Shown here: positions 44,918 through 56,344 of the stretch, in pieces
Layout of the letters: every line of letters begins with the position of its first letter
Numbering within the stretch: position 1 is the stretch's first letter
Assembly: GCA_027294455.1 (NCBI GenBank)
Contig: JAPULZ010000171.1
Span: 1 to 64,000, forward strand
DNA length: 64,000 bases
Reading direction: 5' to 3'
Source: Gemmatimonadota bacterium
Lineage (GTDB): Bacteria; Gemmatimonadota; Gemmatimonadetes; Gemmatimonadales; GWC2-71-9
Program-made: the position numbers and the translations under genes
Notes under the pieces: generated by a model
What the model was told of the DNA's origin: nothing
Database searches by the model: none
Seen by the model: only the letters and a program-made list of their open reading frames with translations

Positions 44918-45648
44918 AATAAGCCTGCCTCTGCAAAACTGAAGAACCGGTCTCCACCCACGATCACGTGATCGTACACCGGCATGTCCAGCAATTTCCC
45001 TGCCTCAACCAATTGTGTGGTGACGGCCCGGTCCTCTGCCGACGGCCCGGGGTTGCCACTCGGATGGTTGTGGACCACGATGATCCCGGCGGCAGCCTCG
45101 GCAATGGCCGCCCGAAAGACCTCGCGGGGATGCACCAGGGAACTGTTCAGAATCCCCTTGGTCACCAGCGTTTGACGGGTCACGCGGTTGCGCGCATCCA
45201 GCGTGAGCAGGTGGAACTCTTCGACCACCAGATCCCGCAACATCGGCCCGCACCGGCGGTGGACGTCCTCCGCCGAACGCATTTCCGTTCCCGACTCGCG
45301 CCGCTGGCCGTCCAGCCGTCGGGCCATTTCCAGCGCGGCGGCCACTCGCGCGGCCTTCACCCGACCGACCCCGGGCACCCGGGCCAATGCGGCGGCCGGC
45401 TTCCTGGCGATGTCCCGGAGGGTCCCACCTGCCGCTTCTAGCAGATCGGCCGCCACCTCCAGGACATCCGAGCGCCGCGTCCCCGTACCCAACAGGATCG
45501 CAACGAGCTCCACGGCAGTCAACGCCGACGGCCCCAACGTGAACAAACGCTCCCGCGGCCGTTCCTGGGTCTCTGCCAGCAGATACGGTGTCATCGCAAC
45601 CAATTTGCCGTCCCGGGCCAGCCGGGGTATCGCCAAATCGCCGCTCAT
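44914..45648 (-). CDS. radC: RadC family JAB-domain protein
   Basis: The 244-residue protein has a helix-hairpin-helix region (LARVPGVGRVKAARVAAAL) and a C-terminal MPN/JAB domain with the metal site VVHNHPSGNPGPSAEDRAVT. Such proteins were once linked to DNA repair; the activity is not established. The start may be the track codon or the ATG 18 codons in (MTPYLLAET). It lies between secA and rel with a 4-bp overlap to rel. A 77-bp leader follows secA. Confidence 0.93.
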   Translation of the reverse strand: MSGDLAIPRLARDGKLVAMTPYLLAETQERPRERLFTLGPSALTAVELVAILLGTGTRRSDVLEVAADLLEAAGGTLRDIARKPAAALARVPGVGRVKAARVAAALEMARRLDGQRRESGTEMRSAEDVHRRCGPMLRDLVVEEFHLLTLDARNRVTRQTLVTKGILNSSLVHPREVFRAAIAEAAAGIIVVHNHPSGNPGPSAEDRAVTTQLVEAGKLLDMPVYDHVIVGGDRFFSFAEAGLL

Positions 45649-45725
45649 TGGATCTGGATTTTGCCTGAAGCCCGGGGGGCTGGGCGGTTTCGTCCCTCTC
45701 CGGTGGGATCAGGCCCGCACAGCCG

Positions 45726-48700
45726 TCATGCGGTCCCGCCGTGGCATTTCTTGTACTTCTTGCCGCTGCCGCACGGGCAGGGATCGTTGCGACCAACCTT
45801 GGGCACGGAGCGCTGCATGGGCCGGGCCGGTTCCCGCGAGGCCTTGGCGGGACCGCTGGTGGTCAACTGCTGCGGCGGGGGGCGCCTCGCCCCGGGGACC
45901 AGCAAATCGATGTCCGAGCTCTCGGTGACCTGCTGTGCCGCGCGCGGTTGGGGGCGGCGAGGCCCGGTGGCGGTCCCGCCACCGGGGCCCTGCACCTGGA
46001 GCCGGAAAAATCGCTCCGTGAACACCTGCCGGATGTCGTTGACCAAGTCCTCGAACAGCTCGAAGGCCTCCCGCTTGTACTCGATGAGGGGATCCTTCTG
46101 CCCCCACGCCCGATACTGGATCGCGTTCCGCAGCTGGTCGAGATCGTAGAGGTGATCCTTCCACTTCTCGTCGAGCACCTGCAACATGAAATTCGAGAGC
46201 AGCTTCTCCGTCAGGTTCTCCGCGCCGTATCGCTGTTCGATCTCGTTCCACGAATCGATCTTGGCCTGGAACGCCTCCCGCCCGGCCCGCTGCACGGTCG
46301 CCGCCAAGGCCTCGGTGTCGGGCACCTTCTTAGCGTCCTCCACATCCGGGGCGGAAACCAGAAACCGCATGAGGAGTTCGGCCACGATGGATTGTCGGTC
46401 CCACTCCTCCGGATCCTCCCCCTCGAACCCTGCGACGAAACGCTTGAGCGCCGCCTCGATCATGCGTTGCGCTTCCGCCTTGAGCTCCTCGCCACCTTCG
46501 AGAGCAAACAACCGCAGCGAATAGATGACTTCGCGCTGCTGGTTCATCACGTCGTCGTAATCGAGCAGCCGTTTCCGCGCCTGAAAGTTCTGCAGCTCCA
46601 CGCGTTTTTGTGCGTTGCCGATGGCCCGGGTCACGAGCGGATGCGTGATCACCTCGCCCTCCTCGGCCCCGGTCTTGTCCATCCAGCGGGCGATGCGGTC
46701 GGTGGCAAACAAACGCATCAGGTTGTCTTCCAGGGACAGGAAGAACCGGCCCTGGCCGGGATCTCCCTGCCGTCCGGACCGTCCCCTGAGCTGCCGGTCG
46801 ATCCGTCGCGACTCGTGCCGCTCAGTGCCGATGATGGCCAGTCCCCCGACCGATTCGATGCCGTTCTCCCCCTCGCTGGCCCGGATTGCCGTGACCCCCT
46901 CGCCGAGTTTGATGTCCGTTCCCCGGCCCGCCATGTTGGTCGCGATCGTGATCGCGCCGCGCTGTCCGGCGTTGGCGATGATCTCCGCCTCCCGCTGGTG
47001 GAACTTCGCATTGAGGACTTCGTGCTTGAGCCCGCGGCGCTTGAGCATGCGGGACACGGTCTCCGAGACTTCCACGTTGGTCGTGCCAACGAGCACCGGT
47101 TGGCCGATCTCGTGAAACGCCGCGATTTCGTCGATGACGGCGTTGTACTTTTCGCGCCGGGTCTTGTAGATGACGTCGTCGTAGTCTCGGCGACAGATGG
47201 GCTCGTTTGTCGGAATGACCGAGACCTCGAGACCGTAGATCTCGAAGAACTCCCGCTCTTCGGTTTCGGCCGTGCCGGTCATGCCGGCCAGCTTGTCGTA
47301 CATGCGGAAGTAGTTCTGGATCGTAATCGTCGCCAAGGTCTGTGTTTCACCCCGGACGGTGACGCCCTCCTTGGCCTCGACCGCCTGGTGCAAGCCGTCC
47401 GACCAGCGGCGCCCGGGCATGCACCGGCCGGTGAACTCGTCGACGATCAAGACTTGCCCGCCCTGGATCAGGTACTGGACGTCCCTCTCGTAGAGCGCGT
47501 GGGCCTGCAACAACTTGTGGATGATGTGGATTTTCTCCGACTTGGATGCGTACTCGGCTTCCAACTCGCGCCGCAGGATCACCTTGTCTTCGCCGGACAT
47601 GCTCTCGTCGTGTTCGATCTTGCCGAACTCTTCTGAGATGTCGGGCACGACAAACAGCGCCGGGTCGTCCGGGCTCATCTCTTCCAGGCCGCGGTCGGTC
47701 AGGTGTACCGAGTGGCCGCGTTCGTCCATGACGAAATACAGTTCGTCTTCCAACCCGCGGAAGCGCTGATCCTTGGCGGGCAATTTGCGATCGGCAATCG
47801 AGTCGAGCTCCACCCGTTGCACGAGCTGCTGGACCTTGGGTTCGTGCATCAGCTTCATCAACTTCTTGTTCTTGGGCGCGCCCATCTGCGCCTGGAACAA
47901 CTTGTATGCACCGTCGTACTCAGGCTCGTCCTTGTCGACCATCGGCGTGGCGTCGGCCACCAGCCCGTTGACGACCGCTGTTTGCTTGCGAACCAGTTGC
48001 TTCACCCGCGCGTTGTGCTCCGCGTACTTGGTATCGCCTTCGTGTCCGGCCGGCCCCGAGATGATGAGCGGCGTCCTCGCCTCGTCGATGAGGATACTGT
48101 CCACCTCGTCGATGATGGCGTAGTTGTAGGGCCGCTGGACGCGCTGCTCCAACGTGAAGACCATGTTGTCCCGCAGGAAATCGAATCCGAACTCGTTGTT
48201 GGTGCCGTACGTGATGTCGGCGGCGTACGCCGCCCGCCGCTCGGGACTGGAGGGTTCCGTATCGTCGAGACAGGCCACCTCGAGACCGAGGTATTCGAAG
48301 ACGTGCCCCATCCACTGGGAATCCCGCCGGGCCAGATAGTTGTTGACCGTCACCAGGTGGGCACCCCGGCCGGGAAGCGCGTTGAGATAGAGGGGCAGCG
48401 TCGCCACGAGGGTCTTCCCCTCACCGGTGGCCATCTCCGCGATGCGCGAACGGTGCAAGACGAGACCACCGATGAGCTGGACGTCGTAGGGCACCATATC
48501 CCACTCGAGGTCACGGCCCGTCACGGACAACGTCGTCCCCAGGAGCCGGCGGCACGTCTCGCGCACGGTGGCGAAGGCCTCGGGAAGAATGTCATCGAGG
48601 GCCGCCTCGATTTCGCGCTTCAACTCTTCTTCGAGGTCGTGGATTTCGCCGGTGAGCTTATCGCGCTCGACCGGATCCGCGCAGCCGTGCTTTTCGGCCT

Positions 48701-48905
48701 TGGTGGCGTCCACCTGCTCCTGGAGCGCACCGTAGCCCTCCTTCAGCAGGGCACGGAATTTCTCCGTCTGACCTTTGAGTTCGTCTTCGGACAGCGTACC
48801 CAGCCGTTTCTCGTGCTCGTGGATCCGATCGACCACCGGCTGGATCTTCTTGAGCTCCCGGTCGAACCGACTTCCGAAGATCTTCTTGAGTATTGTCTTG
48901 ACCAT
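45726..48905 (-). CDS. secA: Preprotein translocase ATPase SecA
   Basis: SecA drives Sec-dependent export through SecYEG. The 1059-residue motor has Walker [15 protein letters not shown], the [20 protein letters not shown] motif, [15 protein letters not shown], and a C-terminal zinc SEC-C tail [17 protein letters not shown]. It is longer than the roughly 900-residue E. coli protein; an insert near residues 330-450 ([16 protein letters not shown] ... [14 protein letters not shown]) resembles the one I recall in Bacteroidota and related phyla. It lies 8 bp after nadD. Confidence 0.97.
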   Translation of the reverse strand: MVKTILKKIFGSRFDRELKKIQPVVDRIHEHEKRLGTLSEDELKGQTEKFRALLKEGYGALQEQVDATKAEKHGCADPVERDKLTGEIHDLEEELKREIEAALDDILPEAFATVRETCRRLLGTTLSVTGRDLEWDMVPYDVQLIGGLVLHRSRIAEMATGEGKTLVATLPLYLNALPGRGAHLVTVNNYLARRDSQWMGHVFEYLGLEVACLDDTEPSSPERRAAYAADITYGTNNEFGFDFLRDNMVFTLEQRVQRPYNYAIIDEVDSILIDEARTPLIISGPAGHEGDTKYAEHNARVKQLVRKQTAVVNGLVADATPMVDKDEPEYDGAYKLFQAQMGAPKNKKLMKLMHEPKVQQLVQRVELDSIADRKLPAKDQRFRGLEDELYFVMDERGHSVHLTDRGLEEMSPDDPALFVVPDISEEFGKIEHDESMSGEDKVILRRELEAEYASKSEKIHIIHKLLQAHALYERDVQYLIQGGQVLIVDEFTGRCMPGRRWSDGLHQAVEAKEGVTVRGETQTLATITIQNYFRMYDKLAGMTGTAETEEREFFEIYGLEVSVIPTNEPICRRDYDDVIYKTRREKYNAVIDEIAAFHEIGQPVLVGTTNVEVSETVSRMLKRRGLKHEVLNAKFHQREAEIIANAGQRGAITIATNMAGRGTDIKLGEGVTAIRASEGENGIESVGGLAIIGTERHESRRIDRQLRGRSGRQGDPGQGRFFLSLEDNLMRLFATDRIARWMDKTGAEEGEVITHPLVTRAIGNAQKRVELQNFQARKRLLDYDDVMNQQREVIYSLRLFALEGGEELKAEAQRMIEAALKRFVAGFEGEDPEEWDRQSIVAELLMRFLVSAPDVEDAKKVPDTEALAATVQRAGREAFQAKIDSWNEIEQRYGAENLTEKLLSNFMLQVLDEKWKDHLYDLDQLRNAIQYRAWGQKDPLIEYKREAFELFEDLVNDIRQVFTERFFRLQVQGPGGGTATGPRRPQPRAAQQVTESSDIDLLVPGARRPPPQQLTTSGPAKASREPARPMQRSVPKVGRNDPCPCGSGKKYKKCHGGTA

Positions 48906-48913
48906 TGCTCGTC

Positions 48914-49510
48914 TTATGCGTACAGCCGGTGACTGCGGATGTACTCGGCCACCTTCGGTGGCACGAGATCCTCGAAGCTGCGTCCCCGGCCAACCGCCTC
49001 CCGCACGCCCGACGCCGAGATGTCGAGGGAGGGCACCGTAATCGTCTGCGGGATGTGCGGTGAATTCGGAGGGGCCTCGCCGGCACGGGTCAACGCCACT
49101 ACCCGGACGAACTCCCCGATCCGCGCCGCGTCGCGCCAGCTCGAAAACTGACGAGCCGCATCGGCCCCAACCAGAAAGAATAACTCATCCCCCTGAAAAT
49201 CGCGGCTCAGATTCTCCACCGTATCGATCGTGTACGAGGGACCTCCACGCTCGATCTCCCGGCGATCCACGGACAAGCGGGGGTGGTTCCGCACAGCCAA
49301 CTCCAGCATGGCCACCCGGTCGGCTGGGCCGGCACGGGGCCCTTCGGGTTTGAAGGGTTGCTGGGCCACTGGGATCAGCAGCACGCGGTCGAGGCAAAGT
49401 CCGTCGGCGGCCGCCTCGACGATGGTGATGTGGGCTCGAGTGACGGGATCGAAAGACCCCCCCAACACACCGATGCGAGCCGAGATCAGGGCATCGCCGA
49501 CTCGGGGCAC
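48914..49510 (-). CDS. nadD: Nicotinate-nucleotide adenylyltransferase
   Basis: NadD adenylates nicotinate mononucleotide in NAD synthesis. The 198-residue protein has the nucleotidyltransferase [17 protein letters not shown] (GxFxPxHxGH-type, with Arg-Ala-His in place of the usual spacing), [11 protein letters not shown] and [13 protein letters not shown] near the C-terminus. It overlaps the bamD-like gene by 25 bp and precedes secA by 8 bp. Length is normal. Confidence 0.93.
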   Translation of the reverse strand: MPRVGDALISARIGVLGGSFDPVTRAHITIVEAAADGLCLDRVLLIPVAQQPFKPEGPRAGPADRVAMLELAVRNHPRLSVDRREIERGGPSYTIDTVENLSRDFQGDELFFLVGADAARQFSSWRDAARIGEFVRVVALTRAGEAPPNSPHIPQTITVPSLDISASGVREAVGRGRSFEDLVPPKVAEYIRSHRLYA

Positions 49511-50241
49511 ACGTCGTCCAGGCGGTCGGTGGTGGGATAGAAGCGTCTCAAATTCTCACACGTCTCTCGCTCTTCCTCCTCGAAACCCAGGCGATCGTAC
49601 GACTCCACCAGCTTGATCAGCGCGAGCCCCGCATACGGTGTGGCCCCGTGGTCGGTCACCACCGCCTTGAAGTACAGAATGGCCGACAGATAGGCGCGAA
49701 AGCGAAAGTAATAGAGCCCGTTCTTGTAGTCCTTCTCGGCAAACCGCTCGCCGAGGCCCGCGAGCTTCACGCCCGCCCGGCTACTCACCTCGCTACGCGG
49801 ATACCGCGCCATGACTTCCTGGTAGGTCACGCGGGCCGCCTCCCCGTATGTGGGGTCGAGCTCCGCGCGCTTCCAAAGCTGGAGCTGGGAGTCGCCGGAC
49901 CGCAGCAAGGCCCGGGGGGCCAAGTGGTGATTGGGGGCCTCGTCCGCCACGCGGCGGAACTGGCGCGCCGCCTCGAGAAACATCGATTGGGCAAACTGGC
50001 ATTCGGCCATCAGGAAGCGCGCGCGCACCGCCAGCGAGTCGCGCACGGGAAGCTGGGTGGTGACCCGGCGGAAGCCCAGCTCGGCATCGCGGCAATTCCC
50101 CCGCCGATACATCGTTTGGGAAACGGCGAACAGTTCCTGTGGAGACGCATACCGGCCGGGACGGAAGCCTCCGCCGCACCCGAGGGCCACCGAACCCCAA
50201 CCGGCCAATAGCATGAGACGTCGCACGTGGTCCCTCAACAC
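49486..50241 (-). CDS. BamD-like outer-membrane assembly lipoprotein
   Basis: The 251-residue lipoprotein has a lipobox (SVALGC) followed by TPR units (FAVSQTMYRRGNCRDAELGF, ARFLMAECQFAQSMFLEAAR, YYFRFRAYLSAILYFKAVV). This matches BamD/ComL architecture, which supports beta-barrel insertion with BamA. The start is uncertain among GTG 50241, TTG 50238 and ATG 50217; the last gives a better signal peptide length. BamA is not in the window. A general TPR lipoprotein is the alternative reading. Confidence 0.75.
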   Translation of the reverse strand: MLRDHVRRLMLLAGWGSVALGCGGGFRPGRYASPQELFAVSQTMYRRGNCRDAELGFRRVTTQLPVRDSLAVRARFLMAECQFAQSMFLEAARQFRRVADEAPNHHLAPRALLRSGDSQLQLWKRAELDPTYGEAARVTYQEVMARYPRSEVSSRAGVKLAGLGERFAEKDYKNGLYYFRFRAYLSAILYFKAVVTDHGATPYAGLALIKLVESYDRLGFEEEERETCENLRRFYPTTDRLDDVCPESAMP

Positions 50242-51164
50242 CTTCTCGCGCTCGTGCGTTCTGCCTGCCCGAACAGATCGAAACCGAACATGGCATCGAG
50301 GCCGCGTTGTGCCGCGCGATACAACGAATCGGAGGGGCCGGCGCGGTCCATGGCCCGGCGAAAGGCGTCGCGGGCCCCTGCATAGTCACCCCGGGCGAAT
50401 CGCACGTCGCCGAGGCCCACATAGGCGGCCCGGGCGGCATAATTGTTGACGCCCACCCCAATCGCCCGGCAAAACCATCCCTCCGCGTCTTCCGGCGAGC
50501 CCCGATTCAGCTCCCGGCGTCCCGCACCGAGGGCGCACGCGGCGGCGCGGTTGCGCGCATCGGCTTGCACGGCTGGTTCGCGTGCCCGCCGCAACAGACT
50601 CTCGAAGACATCGATGGCGGATTTGCATCTTCCGCGCCGCACCAGGACCTCGGCATACACGAACATCAACGAATCCTGCCTGCGGGCGTCCGGCGCCGCG
50701 GCTGCCGCGTAGGGCAGCACGTCGACGGCTTGATCCGACACGCCTTCCTCGTCGAACGCCAGTTCCCTGGCGAAAGACCCGAGCGCCCGGCTGGGCGCGA
50801 TCGCCCACAACCCCTCCAACGCCGCTTGCAGCGCCGGCCGGTTACCCTCGCTGCCGGCCGCTCTGGCGACGCGATCCAAGCCGTTGGCGGCGATCATCGC
50901 CTGATCGGGATCTTCCGCGGCCAGGGAACGAAACTGCGTCGCCGCCTCGAGGAGCTCGTGCCCGTTGAGTGCCGCGATCCCGGCCTTGAGGCGTAGATCC
51001 GCACCCATGGCTCCCTGCCGCAGGGCGAGCTGGTACTCCAACAGCGCGTTGCCGTACTCGCGAGCGACGTAGGCCTCATCGCCCAGGGACTCATGGTCGG
51101 CCGCAGCGCCGGTGCAGGCCGCGACACCTGCGGCGAGGACCAGCATCAGGTCAATCTTTTTCAT
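50235..51164 (-). CDS. TPR-containing lipoprotein of unknown function
   Basis: The 309-residue protein has a clear lipoprotein signal (MLVLAAGVAACTG). The rest is helical with TPR-like repeats, for example GDEAYVAREYGNALLEYQLA near residue 28 and YVGLGDVRFARGDYAGARDA near residue 262. It overlaps the BamD-like gene by 7 bp and the next TPR gene by 14 bp, so three TPR genes are tightly linked. I infer a periplasmic assembly or scaffold role; nothing more specific is visible. Confidence 0.7.
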   Translation of the reverse strand: MKKIDLMLVLAAGVAACTGAAADHESLGDEAYVAREYGNALLEYQLALRQGAMGADLRLKAGIAALNGHELLEAATQFRSLAAEDPDQAMIAANGLDRVARAAGSEGNRPALQAALEGLWAIAPSRALGSFARELAFDEEGVSDQAVDVLPYAAAAAPDARRQDSLMFVYAEVLVRRGRCKSAIDVFESLLRRAREPAVQADARNRAAACALGAGRRELNRGSPEDAEGWFCRAIGVGVNNYAARAAYVGLGDVRFARGDYAGARDAFRRAMDRAGPSDSLYRAAQRGLDAMFGFDLFGQAERTSARRC

Positions 51165-51867
51165 GGGCTCTTTTCAGCATCGCCAAGTACGCGCGCACGC
51201 GCGCATTGTCGGGATATTCGTCACGAACCGCCCCCCAAACCGTCTGTGCCGTTTCCAGGTCTCCTGAAACGTAATAGGCCAGGCCCAGCGTAGCCCGAAC
51301 GTCCACGGCGTCGGGTTTCGCTGCCACCAGGGTTTCCAGCTCTTCCCGCGCCTCGAGGGAGCGGCCCACCTGGAGCAGCGTCCGCGCCAAGCGGTAACGC
51401 AGATCGTGGAACGTCGGCCCCAACCGCAAGGCCGTCCGGTACTGCTCGATCGTCTTCTCGATGGCGCCGGCGTCGGCATAGGCGGCGCCCAACTCGGCGT
51501 GCAGGTTGGCCAGCTTGTCGGCCTGGGGGCCCGGGATCCCGTCGCGCTCCTCGTTCTGTACTTCGTCGGCGCTGGCGAACGCCCCCTGGCCCTCCTCGGA
51601 GCGCCCCAACTCGTTCAGCACGATGCCGCGATGGATATGGGCCTCGTAGTAGTTGGGATTGACCGCGAGGGCTCGATCGAAACATTCGATCGCCCGTTCC
51701 GGATAACCAACCAGATGGGACGCCAACCCCAGCAAATGGTGGACGTCGGCGTACACCCCCTCCCCCGACTCGACGATTTCCTCGAGGAAATGGATGCACC
51801 CATAGTAGTCCTGCAACGCGAACCGGTCTTTGGCCAGCTCGACTACACGCTCAAGACGAACATTCAT
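51151..51867 (-). CDS. Cytoplasmic-type TPR protein
   Basis: The 238-residue protein is composed of TPR units without a signal peptide: FALQDYYGCIHFLEEIVESG, VGYPERAIECFDRALAVNPN, AYADAGAIEKTIEQYRTALR and YVSGDLETAQTVWGAVRDEY. It overlaps the UDP-glucuronate 4-epimerase stop by 17 bp and the TPR lipoprotein start by 14 bp. It probably mediates protein contacts; substrate unknown. The order sugar genes, TPR genes, bamD-like suggests envelope biogenesis. Confidence 0.75.
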   Translation of the reverse strand: MNVRLERVVELAKDRFALQDYYGCIHFLEEIVESGEGVYADVHHLLGLASHLVGYPERAIECFDRALAVNPNYYEAHIHRGIVLNELGRSEEGQGAFASADEVQNEERDGIPGPQADKLANLHAELGAAYADAGAIEKTIEQYRTALRLGPTFHDLRYRLARTLLQVGRSLEAREELETLVAAKPDAVDVRATLGLAYYVSGDLETAQTVWGAVRDEYPDNARVRAYLAMLKRAHEKD

Positions 51868-52822
51868 GCGTGGCCTGATACCAATCTACGAATTTCCGGA
51901 TCCCGTCCTCGATGGTAACGCTCGGATCGTAGCCGAGCACCCTCCTCGCCTTGCCAATGTCGGCACAGGTGCGGCGCACGTCCCCGGGGGCCGGGGGATC
52001 GATCTCCACGATCGGTTCCCGTTGCAGCATCTCACCGATCAGTCGTATGAGATACCGCAGGGTCACCGTCTTGGATTCGCCCAGATTGAAGATGTCGAAG
52101 GCTGCCCCGTCGCGCATGGCCCAATCCGCGGCGGCCACCACGCCCTGGACGATGTCGTCGACATACGTGTAGTCTCGTTCGGACGATCCGTCACCGAACT
52201 GGCGGATCGTCTCGCCGCGACACATGGCCCTGGTGAACTTGTGGATGGCCAGGTCGGGGCGCTGCCGGGCCCCGTACACGGTAAAGAATCGCAAGGCCGC
52301 GATGCGAAACCCGTGGAGGTGGCAGTACACGCGGCAGTGGAGCTCACCGGCCCGTTTCGTGGCCGCATAGGGCGAGATCGGGTCGGCTGCGACGGCGTCC
52401 TCCCGAAACGGCACCGGCGTATCGTCACCATACACGGATGACGACGAGCCAAACACCATGCGGGTGATCCCGGTCTCGCGGCAGGCTTCGAGCAGCGTCG
52501 CGGTGCCCAGCACATTGACGGACACATACCCCTCGGGATCCTCGATGCTCGGCCGGACCCCGGCCCGCGCCGCGAGGTGGAGCACCAGCTCCACACCCTC
52601 GAGGGCGCTCCGAACCAAGCTCGCGTCCCGAATATCGCCTTCCACCAGCCGGAACCCCACCGCCCCCTGCAGATCCGCGATCCCTTCCTCTTTAATAGAC
52701 CGGTCATAGAAGGGATCGAAGTTGTCGAGACCCGTCACCTCCCATCCACGCCCCACGAACGCGCGGCTCACGTGGCCGCCGATGAAACCCGCCGCGCCCG
52801 TGATCAGCACCCGAGCGGTCAC
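51851..52822 (-). CDS. UDP-glucuronate 4-epimerase-like SDR protein
   Basis: The 323-residue extended SDR has NAD-binding [46 protein letters not shown], the catalytic [11 protein letters not shown] and the [18 protein letters not shown] segment. This last segment is typical of bacterial and plant UDP-glucuronate 4-epimerases that make UDP-galacturonate. The start GTG overlaps the stop of the decarboxylase gene (GTGA). With Ugd upstream supplying UDP-glucuronate, the function is well supported by context. Confidence 0.88.
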   Translation of the reverse strand: MTARVLITGAAGFIGGHVSRAFVGRGWEVTGLDNFDPFYDRSIKEEGIADLQGAVGFRLVEGDIRDASLVRSALEGVELVLHLAARAGVRPSIEDPEGYVSVNVLGTATLLEACRETGITRMVFGSSSSVYGDDTPVPFREDAVAADPISPYAATKRAGELHCRVYCHLHGFRIAALRFFTVYGARQRPDLAIHKFTRAMCRGETIRQFGDGSSERDYTYVDDIVQGVVAAADWAMRDGAAFDIFNLGESKTVTLRYLIRLIGEMLQREPIVEIDPPAPGDVRRTCADIGKARRVLGYDPSVTIEDGIRKFVDWYQATHECSS

Positions 52823-53754
52823 GCGTGAATCGCCTGGCGGAAATACTCGACGGTTCGTGCCAATCCCTCGTCCAGCGTGATCTGGGGCCTCCAGTCGAGG
52901 GTCGTATTGGCGAGGGACAGATCGGGCCGGCGCTGCCTGGGATCGTCTTCCGGCAACGCCTCCGTCACCACACTGGAGCGCGAACCGACCAGACTCGTGA
53001 CCTTCTCGGCGAGTTCGCGTACGGTGAATTCCCCGTCGTTTCCGATGTTGACGGGATCGGCTCCGCCACGTTCGAACAAGCGAAAGATCCCCTCGATGAG
53101 ATCGTCGACGAAACAGAACGACCGGGTTTGAGACCCGTCGCCATACACCGTGATCGGTCGCCCTTGCAGCGCCTGCACGATGAAGTTCGACACCACCCGT
53201 CCGTCGGCCGGGCGCATCCGGGGACCGTACGTGTTGAAGATGCGGACGATGCGCGTATCGACCTCATGGTACCGGTGGTAGGCCATCGTCATGGCTTCGG
53301 CGAACCGCTTCGCCTCGTCGTAGACGCCCCGCGGCCCCACTGGGTTGACGTGACCCCAATAGCTTTCCGGCTGCGGATGCACCGCGGGATCACCGTACAC
53401 CTCCGAGGTGCTGGCCAGCAGAAAGCGCGCCGACTTGGCCTTGGCCAGCCCCAAGGCATTGTGGGTACCCAGCGATCCCACTTTGAGTGTTTGAATGGGG
53501 AGTTTGAGATAGTCGATGGGGCTCGCCGGGGAGGCGAAGTGCAGCACGCCACCCACGGGCCCGTCCAGATCGATGAACTGCGACACGTCGTGCTCGACGA
53601 ACGAGAACGCCGATTCGTTTGCGAGATGCTCGAGGTTCGTGGGCGATCCGGTGATGAAATTGTCCATCCCCACGACCGTGTGGCCCTCGCGGAGGAATCG
53701 ATCGACCAGATGGGAACCGAGAAACCCGGCAGCGCCCAGGATGAGTATGCGCAC
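52819..53754 (-). CDS. UDP-glucuronate decarboxylase (UDP-xylose synthase)
   Basis: The 311-residue SDR protein has [62 protein letters not shown] with the catalytic Tyr-x-x-x-Lys, and [20 protein letters not shown]. These strings are characteristic of UDP-xylose synthases, which oxidise, decarboxylate and reduce UDP-glucuronate to UDP-xylose. The GTG start directly follows the ugd stop with no gap. It shares substrate with the neighbouring 4-epimerase, so it marks a branch point. Confidence 0.93.
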   Translation of the reverse strand: MRILILGAAGFLGSHLVDRFLREGHTVVGMDNFITGSPTNLEHLANESAFSFVEHDVSQFIDLDGPVGGVLHFASPASPIDYLKLPIQTLKVGSLGTHNALGLAKAKSARFLLASTSEVYGDPAVHPQPESYWGHVNPVGPRGVYDEAKRFAEAMTMAYHRYHEVDTRIVRIFNTYGPRMRPADGRVVSNFIVQALQGRPITVYGDGSQTRSFCFVDDLIEGIFRLFERGGADPVNIGNDGEFTVRELAEKVTSLVGSRSSVVTEALPEDDPRQRRPDLSLANTTLDWRPQITLDEGLARTVEYFRQAIHA

Positions 53755-55056
53755 TCAGCGCCTTCCAAAAGCGGTGTACGTGAATCCCATCTCCCGGAGC
53801 TTCTCGGGCTTGTACAGGTTGCGACCGTCCACCACCACGGGCCGGCGCATGAGTTGCTTGATCTTGGCGAAGTCCGGATTCCGAAAGGCGAGCCACTCGG
53901 TGACGATCACCAACGCGTCGGCACCGTTCAGCGCGTCGTATTCGTTTGAGCTGTACTCGATGCGGTCACCGAAGATCCGCTTGGCATTCTCCATTGCCGC
54001 CGGGTCGAACCCCCGTACCGTCGCACCGCGCTCGAGCAGTCCATTGATGAGATCGATGGCGGGGCTTTCCCGCATGTCATCAGTTTCCGCCTTGAACGCG
54101 AAACCCCAGACCGCGATCACCGATTGCGCCAGCTCGCCGTCGAGCACGTCGGTCAGTTTGTGGAGCAACTTCTGTTTCTGACGGTCGTTGACCGCCTCGA
54201 CGGCCTGTAACAGCTCCAGATCCACCCCCATCTCCGCTCCCGTGCGCAGCAGGGCGCGAACATCCTTCGGGAAGCACGAACCGCCGTAACCGGGACCCGG
54301 GAAGAGGAACGCCGGCCCAATCCGGTCGTCGGTGCCAATGCCCTTGCGGACCAGATTGACGTCGGCCCCGGCCTTTTCGCACAGCTCCGCGATCTGGTTC
54401 ATGAAGGAGATCCGAGTTGCCAACATCGCGTTCGCGGCGTACTTCGTGACCTCGGCGGAGGGAATGTCCATGAAGATCAGGGGATTGCCGGTACGCACGA
54501 ACGGCGCGTAGAGCTCGGCGATCGTTTCCGCGGCCTCATCGGAATCCACGCCGACCACCACTCGGTCAGGCTTCATGAAATCGTCGACCGCGGCTCCCTC
54601 TTTGAGAAATTCCGGGTTCGAGCACACGTGGAAGCGTGTGGATGTGCGTTGCGCAATGGCCGCCCGTACTTTTTCTGCCGTCCCCACCGGCACGGTGCTC
54701 TTGGTGATGACGACCTTGGGCGCCGACATATGATCCCCGATCGTTTCGGCCACCCGCAGCACATGCTGCAGGTCGGCCGACCCGTCCTCGTCGGGGGGCG
54801 TGCCGACGGCAATGAACACGATGTCCGAGCGTTCTACCGCATCTCCCACATCCGTGGTAAACGACAACCGCCCGGCCGTCTTGTTGTGTGCCACCAGTTG
54901 CGGAAGACCCGGCTCGTGAATCGGGATCTCGTCGTTGTTGAGCAAATCGATCTTGGCGCGGTCGACATCGGCACAGATCACATTGTTGCCGGTCTCCGCC
55001 AGGCAGGCACCCACCACGAGCCCGACGTAGCCCGTTCCCACGACGGCAACGTTCAC
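53755..55056 (-). CDS. UDP-glucose 6-dehydrogenase
   Basis: Ugd oxidises UDP-glucose to UDP-glucuronate in two NAD-dependent steps. The 433-residue protein has [16 protein letters not shown] at the N-terminus, [29 protein letters not shown], and the catalytic Cys motif [16 protein letters not shown]. The C-terminal UDP-binding domain ends FGRR. It feeds the two following genes (decarboxylase and 4-epimerase). Length and motifs are standard. Confidence 0.96.
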   Translation of the reverse strand: MNVAVVGTGYVGLVVGACLAETGNNVICADVDRAKIDLLNNDEIPIHEPGLPQLVAHNKTAGRLSFTTDVGDAVERSDIVFIAVGTPPDEDGSADLQHVLRVAETIGDHMSAPKVVITKSTVPVGTAEKVRAAIAQRTSTRFHVCSNPEFLKEGAAVDDFMKPDRVVVGVDSDEAAETIAELYAPFVRTGNPLIFMDIPSAEVTKYAANAMLATRISFMNQIAELCEKAGADVNLVRKGIGTDDRIGPAFLFPGPGYGGSCFPKDVRALLRTGAEMGVDLELLQAVEAVNDRQKQKLLHKLTDVLDGELAQSVIAVWGFAFKAETDDMRESPAIDLINGLLERGATVRGFDPAAMENAKRIFGDRIEYSSNEYDALNGADALVIVTEWLAFRNPDFAKIKQLMRRPVVVDGRNLYKPEKLREMGFTYTAFGRR

Positions 55057-55057
55057 G

Positions 55058-56344
55058 TTATCCTCTGCGCTTCAACGCGTTGCGGGTATCGACCGTGCTC
55101 TTGGCCTCGGCACGCAGCATGCCATAATCGAGATCGGAATGATCGGTGGCGAGGATGACGCAGTCCGCGGCGCGCACCTCTTCCGGTGTGAGGGCCACCG
55201 AGGCCAGCGGTTGACCTTCCTCGTTGATTGCCGGCACGTAGGGATCGTGGTAGCGGACCTCGGCGCCACGCTGCAACAGCAACCGAATGATGTCGAGGGC
55301 GGGGCTCTCCCGCACGTCGGCTATGTCCTTCTTGTACGCTACCCCCACCACCAGGATTCTCGATCCGCGCACCGCGATCGCTTCGTCGTTCAGACGGTTC
55401 ACCACCTTGTTGACCCAAAAGGTGGGCATCTCGGAATTGACCTCTCCGGCCACGTCGATGAAGCGTGTCTTGTAGTTGAGACCTCGCATCTTCCACGCCA
55501 GGTAGTGTGGATCGATGGGGATGCAATGCCCGCCCAGGCCGGGGCCGGGCGTGAATTTCATGAAGCCGAACGGCTTGGTCGCCGCGGCATCGATGACCTC
55601 CCACACATCGACGCCGAGCTTGTCGCAGACGATGGCCATCTCGTTGGCCAGGCCGATGTTCACCGTGCGGAACGTGTTCTCGAGCAGCTTGACCAACTCC
55701 GCCGCCTCGGGCGAGGAGACGGGCACCAGAGTATCGAACACCGGTTCGTAGAGGGCCTGCACCACCCGTTGGCAGGCTTCGGTCATCCCGCCGACCACCT
55801 TTGGCGTGTTGCGCGTTCCCCAGTCCCGATTGCCGGGATCCATCCGCTCCGGACTGAACGCCAGGAAGAAATCCCGGCCCACCACGAGGCCGCCCTGCTC
55901 GAGTTGCGGCTGGAGCAGTTCGCGGGTCGTGCCCGGATAGGTGGTGCTCTCCAGCACGATGGCCTGGCCCACGCGGATCGTCGCGGCGAGGGCTGCCGCC
56001 GCCGCCAGCACGAACGACACGTCCGGGTCTCGCGTTTTCGACAGCGGTGTCGGCACACACACACACACCAGATCCGCTTCGGACAAGCGGGACATGTCGG
56101 TGGTGGCTGACACCCGTCCGCTCTGCACGTGTTCCGCCAGGGTTGCCGACGCTACGTCCCCCACGTGCGACCGGCCGGCGTTGACGCTGTCCACGACGTC
56201 TTCGCTGACGTCGAACCCGATCACGCGATACCCCGCCCGGGCCACCTCCACGGCCAGGGGAAGCCCGACATATCCGAGCCCCACGACGGCCCAGACCGCG
56301 GCGCGATCGTTTGCCTTCGCGATCAGGGTTTCTTCGGGCGTCAT
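55058..56344 (-). CDS. wbpA: UDP-N-acetylglucosamine/mannosamine 6-dehydrogenase (WbpA/WecC type)
   Basis: I start this gene at ATG 56342-56344 ([14 protein letters not shown], 428 residues), overlapping the oxidoreductase stop by ATGA. NAD motif [42 protein letters not shown] and the catalytic [19 protein letters not shown] place it in the UDP-HexNAc 6-dehydrogenase branch rather than Ugd. Adjacent oxidoreductase, aminotransferase and acetyltransferase genes match WbpB, WbpE and WbpD, so UDP-GlcNAc to UDP-GlcNAcA is the likely reaction. Confidence 0.88.
   Translation of the reverse strand: MTPEETLIAKANDRAAVWAVVGLGYVGLPLAVEVARAGYRVIGFDVSEDVVDSVNAGRSHVGDVASATLAEHVQSGRVSATTDMSRLSEADLVCVCVPTPLSKTRDPDVSFVLAAAAALAATIRVGQAIVLESTTYPGTTRELLQPQLEQGGLVVGRDFFLAFSPERMDPGNRDWGTRNTPKVVGGMTEACQRVVQALYEPVFDTLVPVSSPEAAELVKLLENTFRTVNIGLANEMAIVCDKLGVDVWEVIDAAATKPFGFMKFTPGPGLGGHCIPIDPHYLAWKMRGLNYKTRFIDVAGEVNSEMPTFWVNKVVNRLNDEAIAVRGSRILVVGVAYKKDIADVRESPALDIIRLLLQRGAEVRYHDPYVPAINEEGQPLASVALTPEEVRAADCVILATDHSDLDYGMLRAEAKSTVDTRNALKRRG

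Noticed and set aside
45649-45725. AGCCC/GGGCT hairpin between secA and radC as a terminator
   Set aside because: Only 5 bp, and the following minus-strand sequence has AAAA rather than T residues.
45741-47636. 631-residue plus-strand ORF opposite secA
   Set aside because: Antisense shadow; no signal, domain or ribosome binding site.
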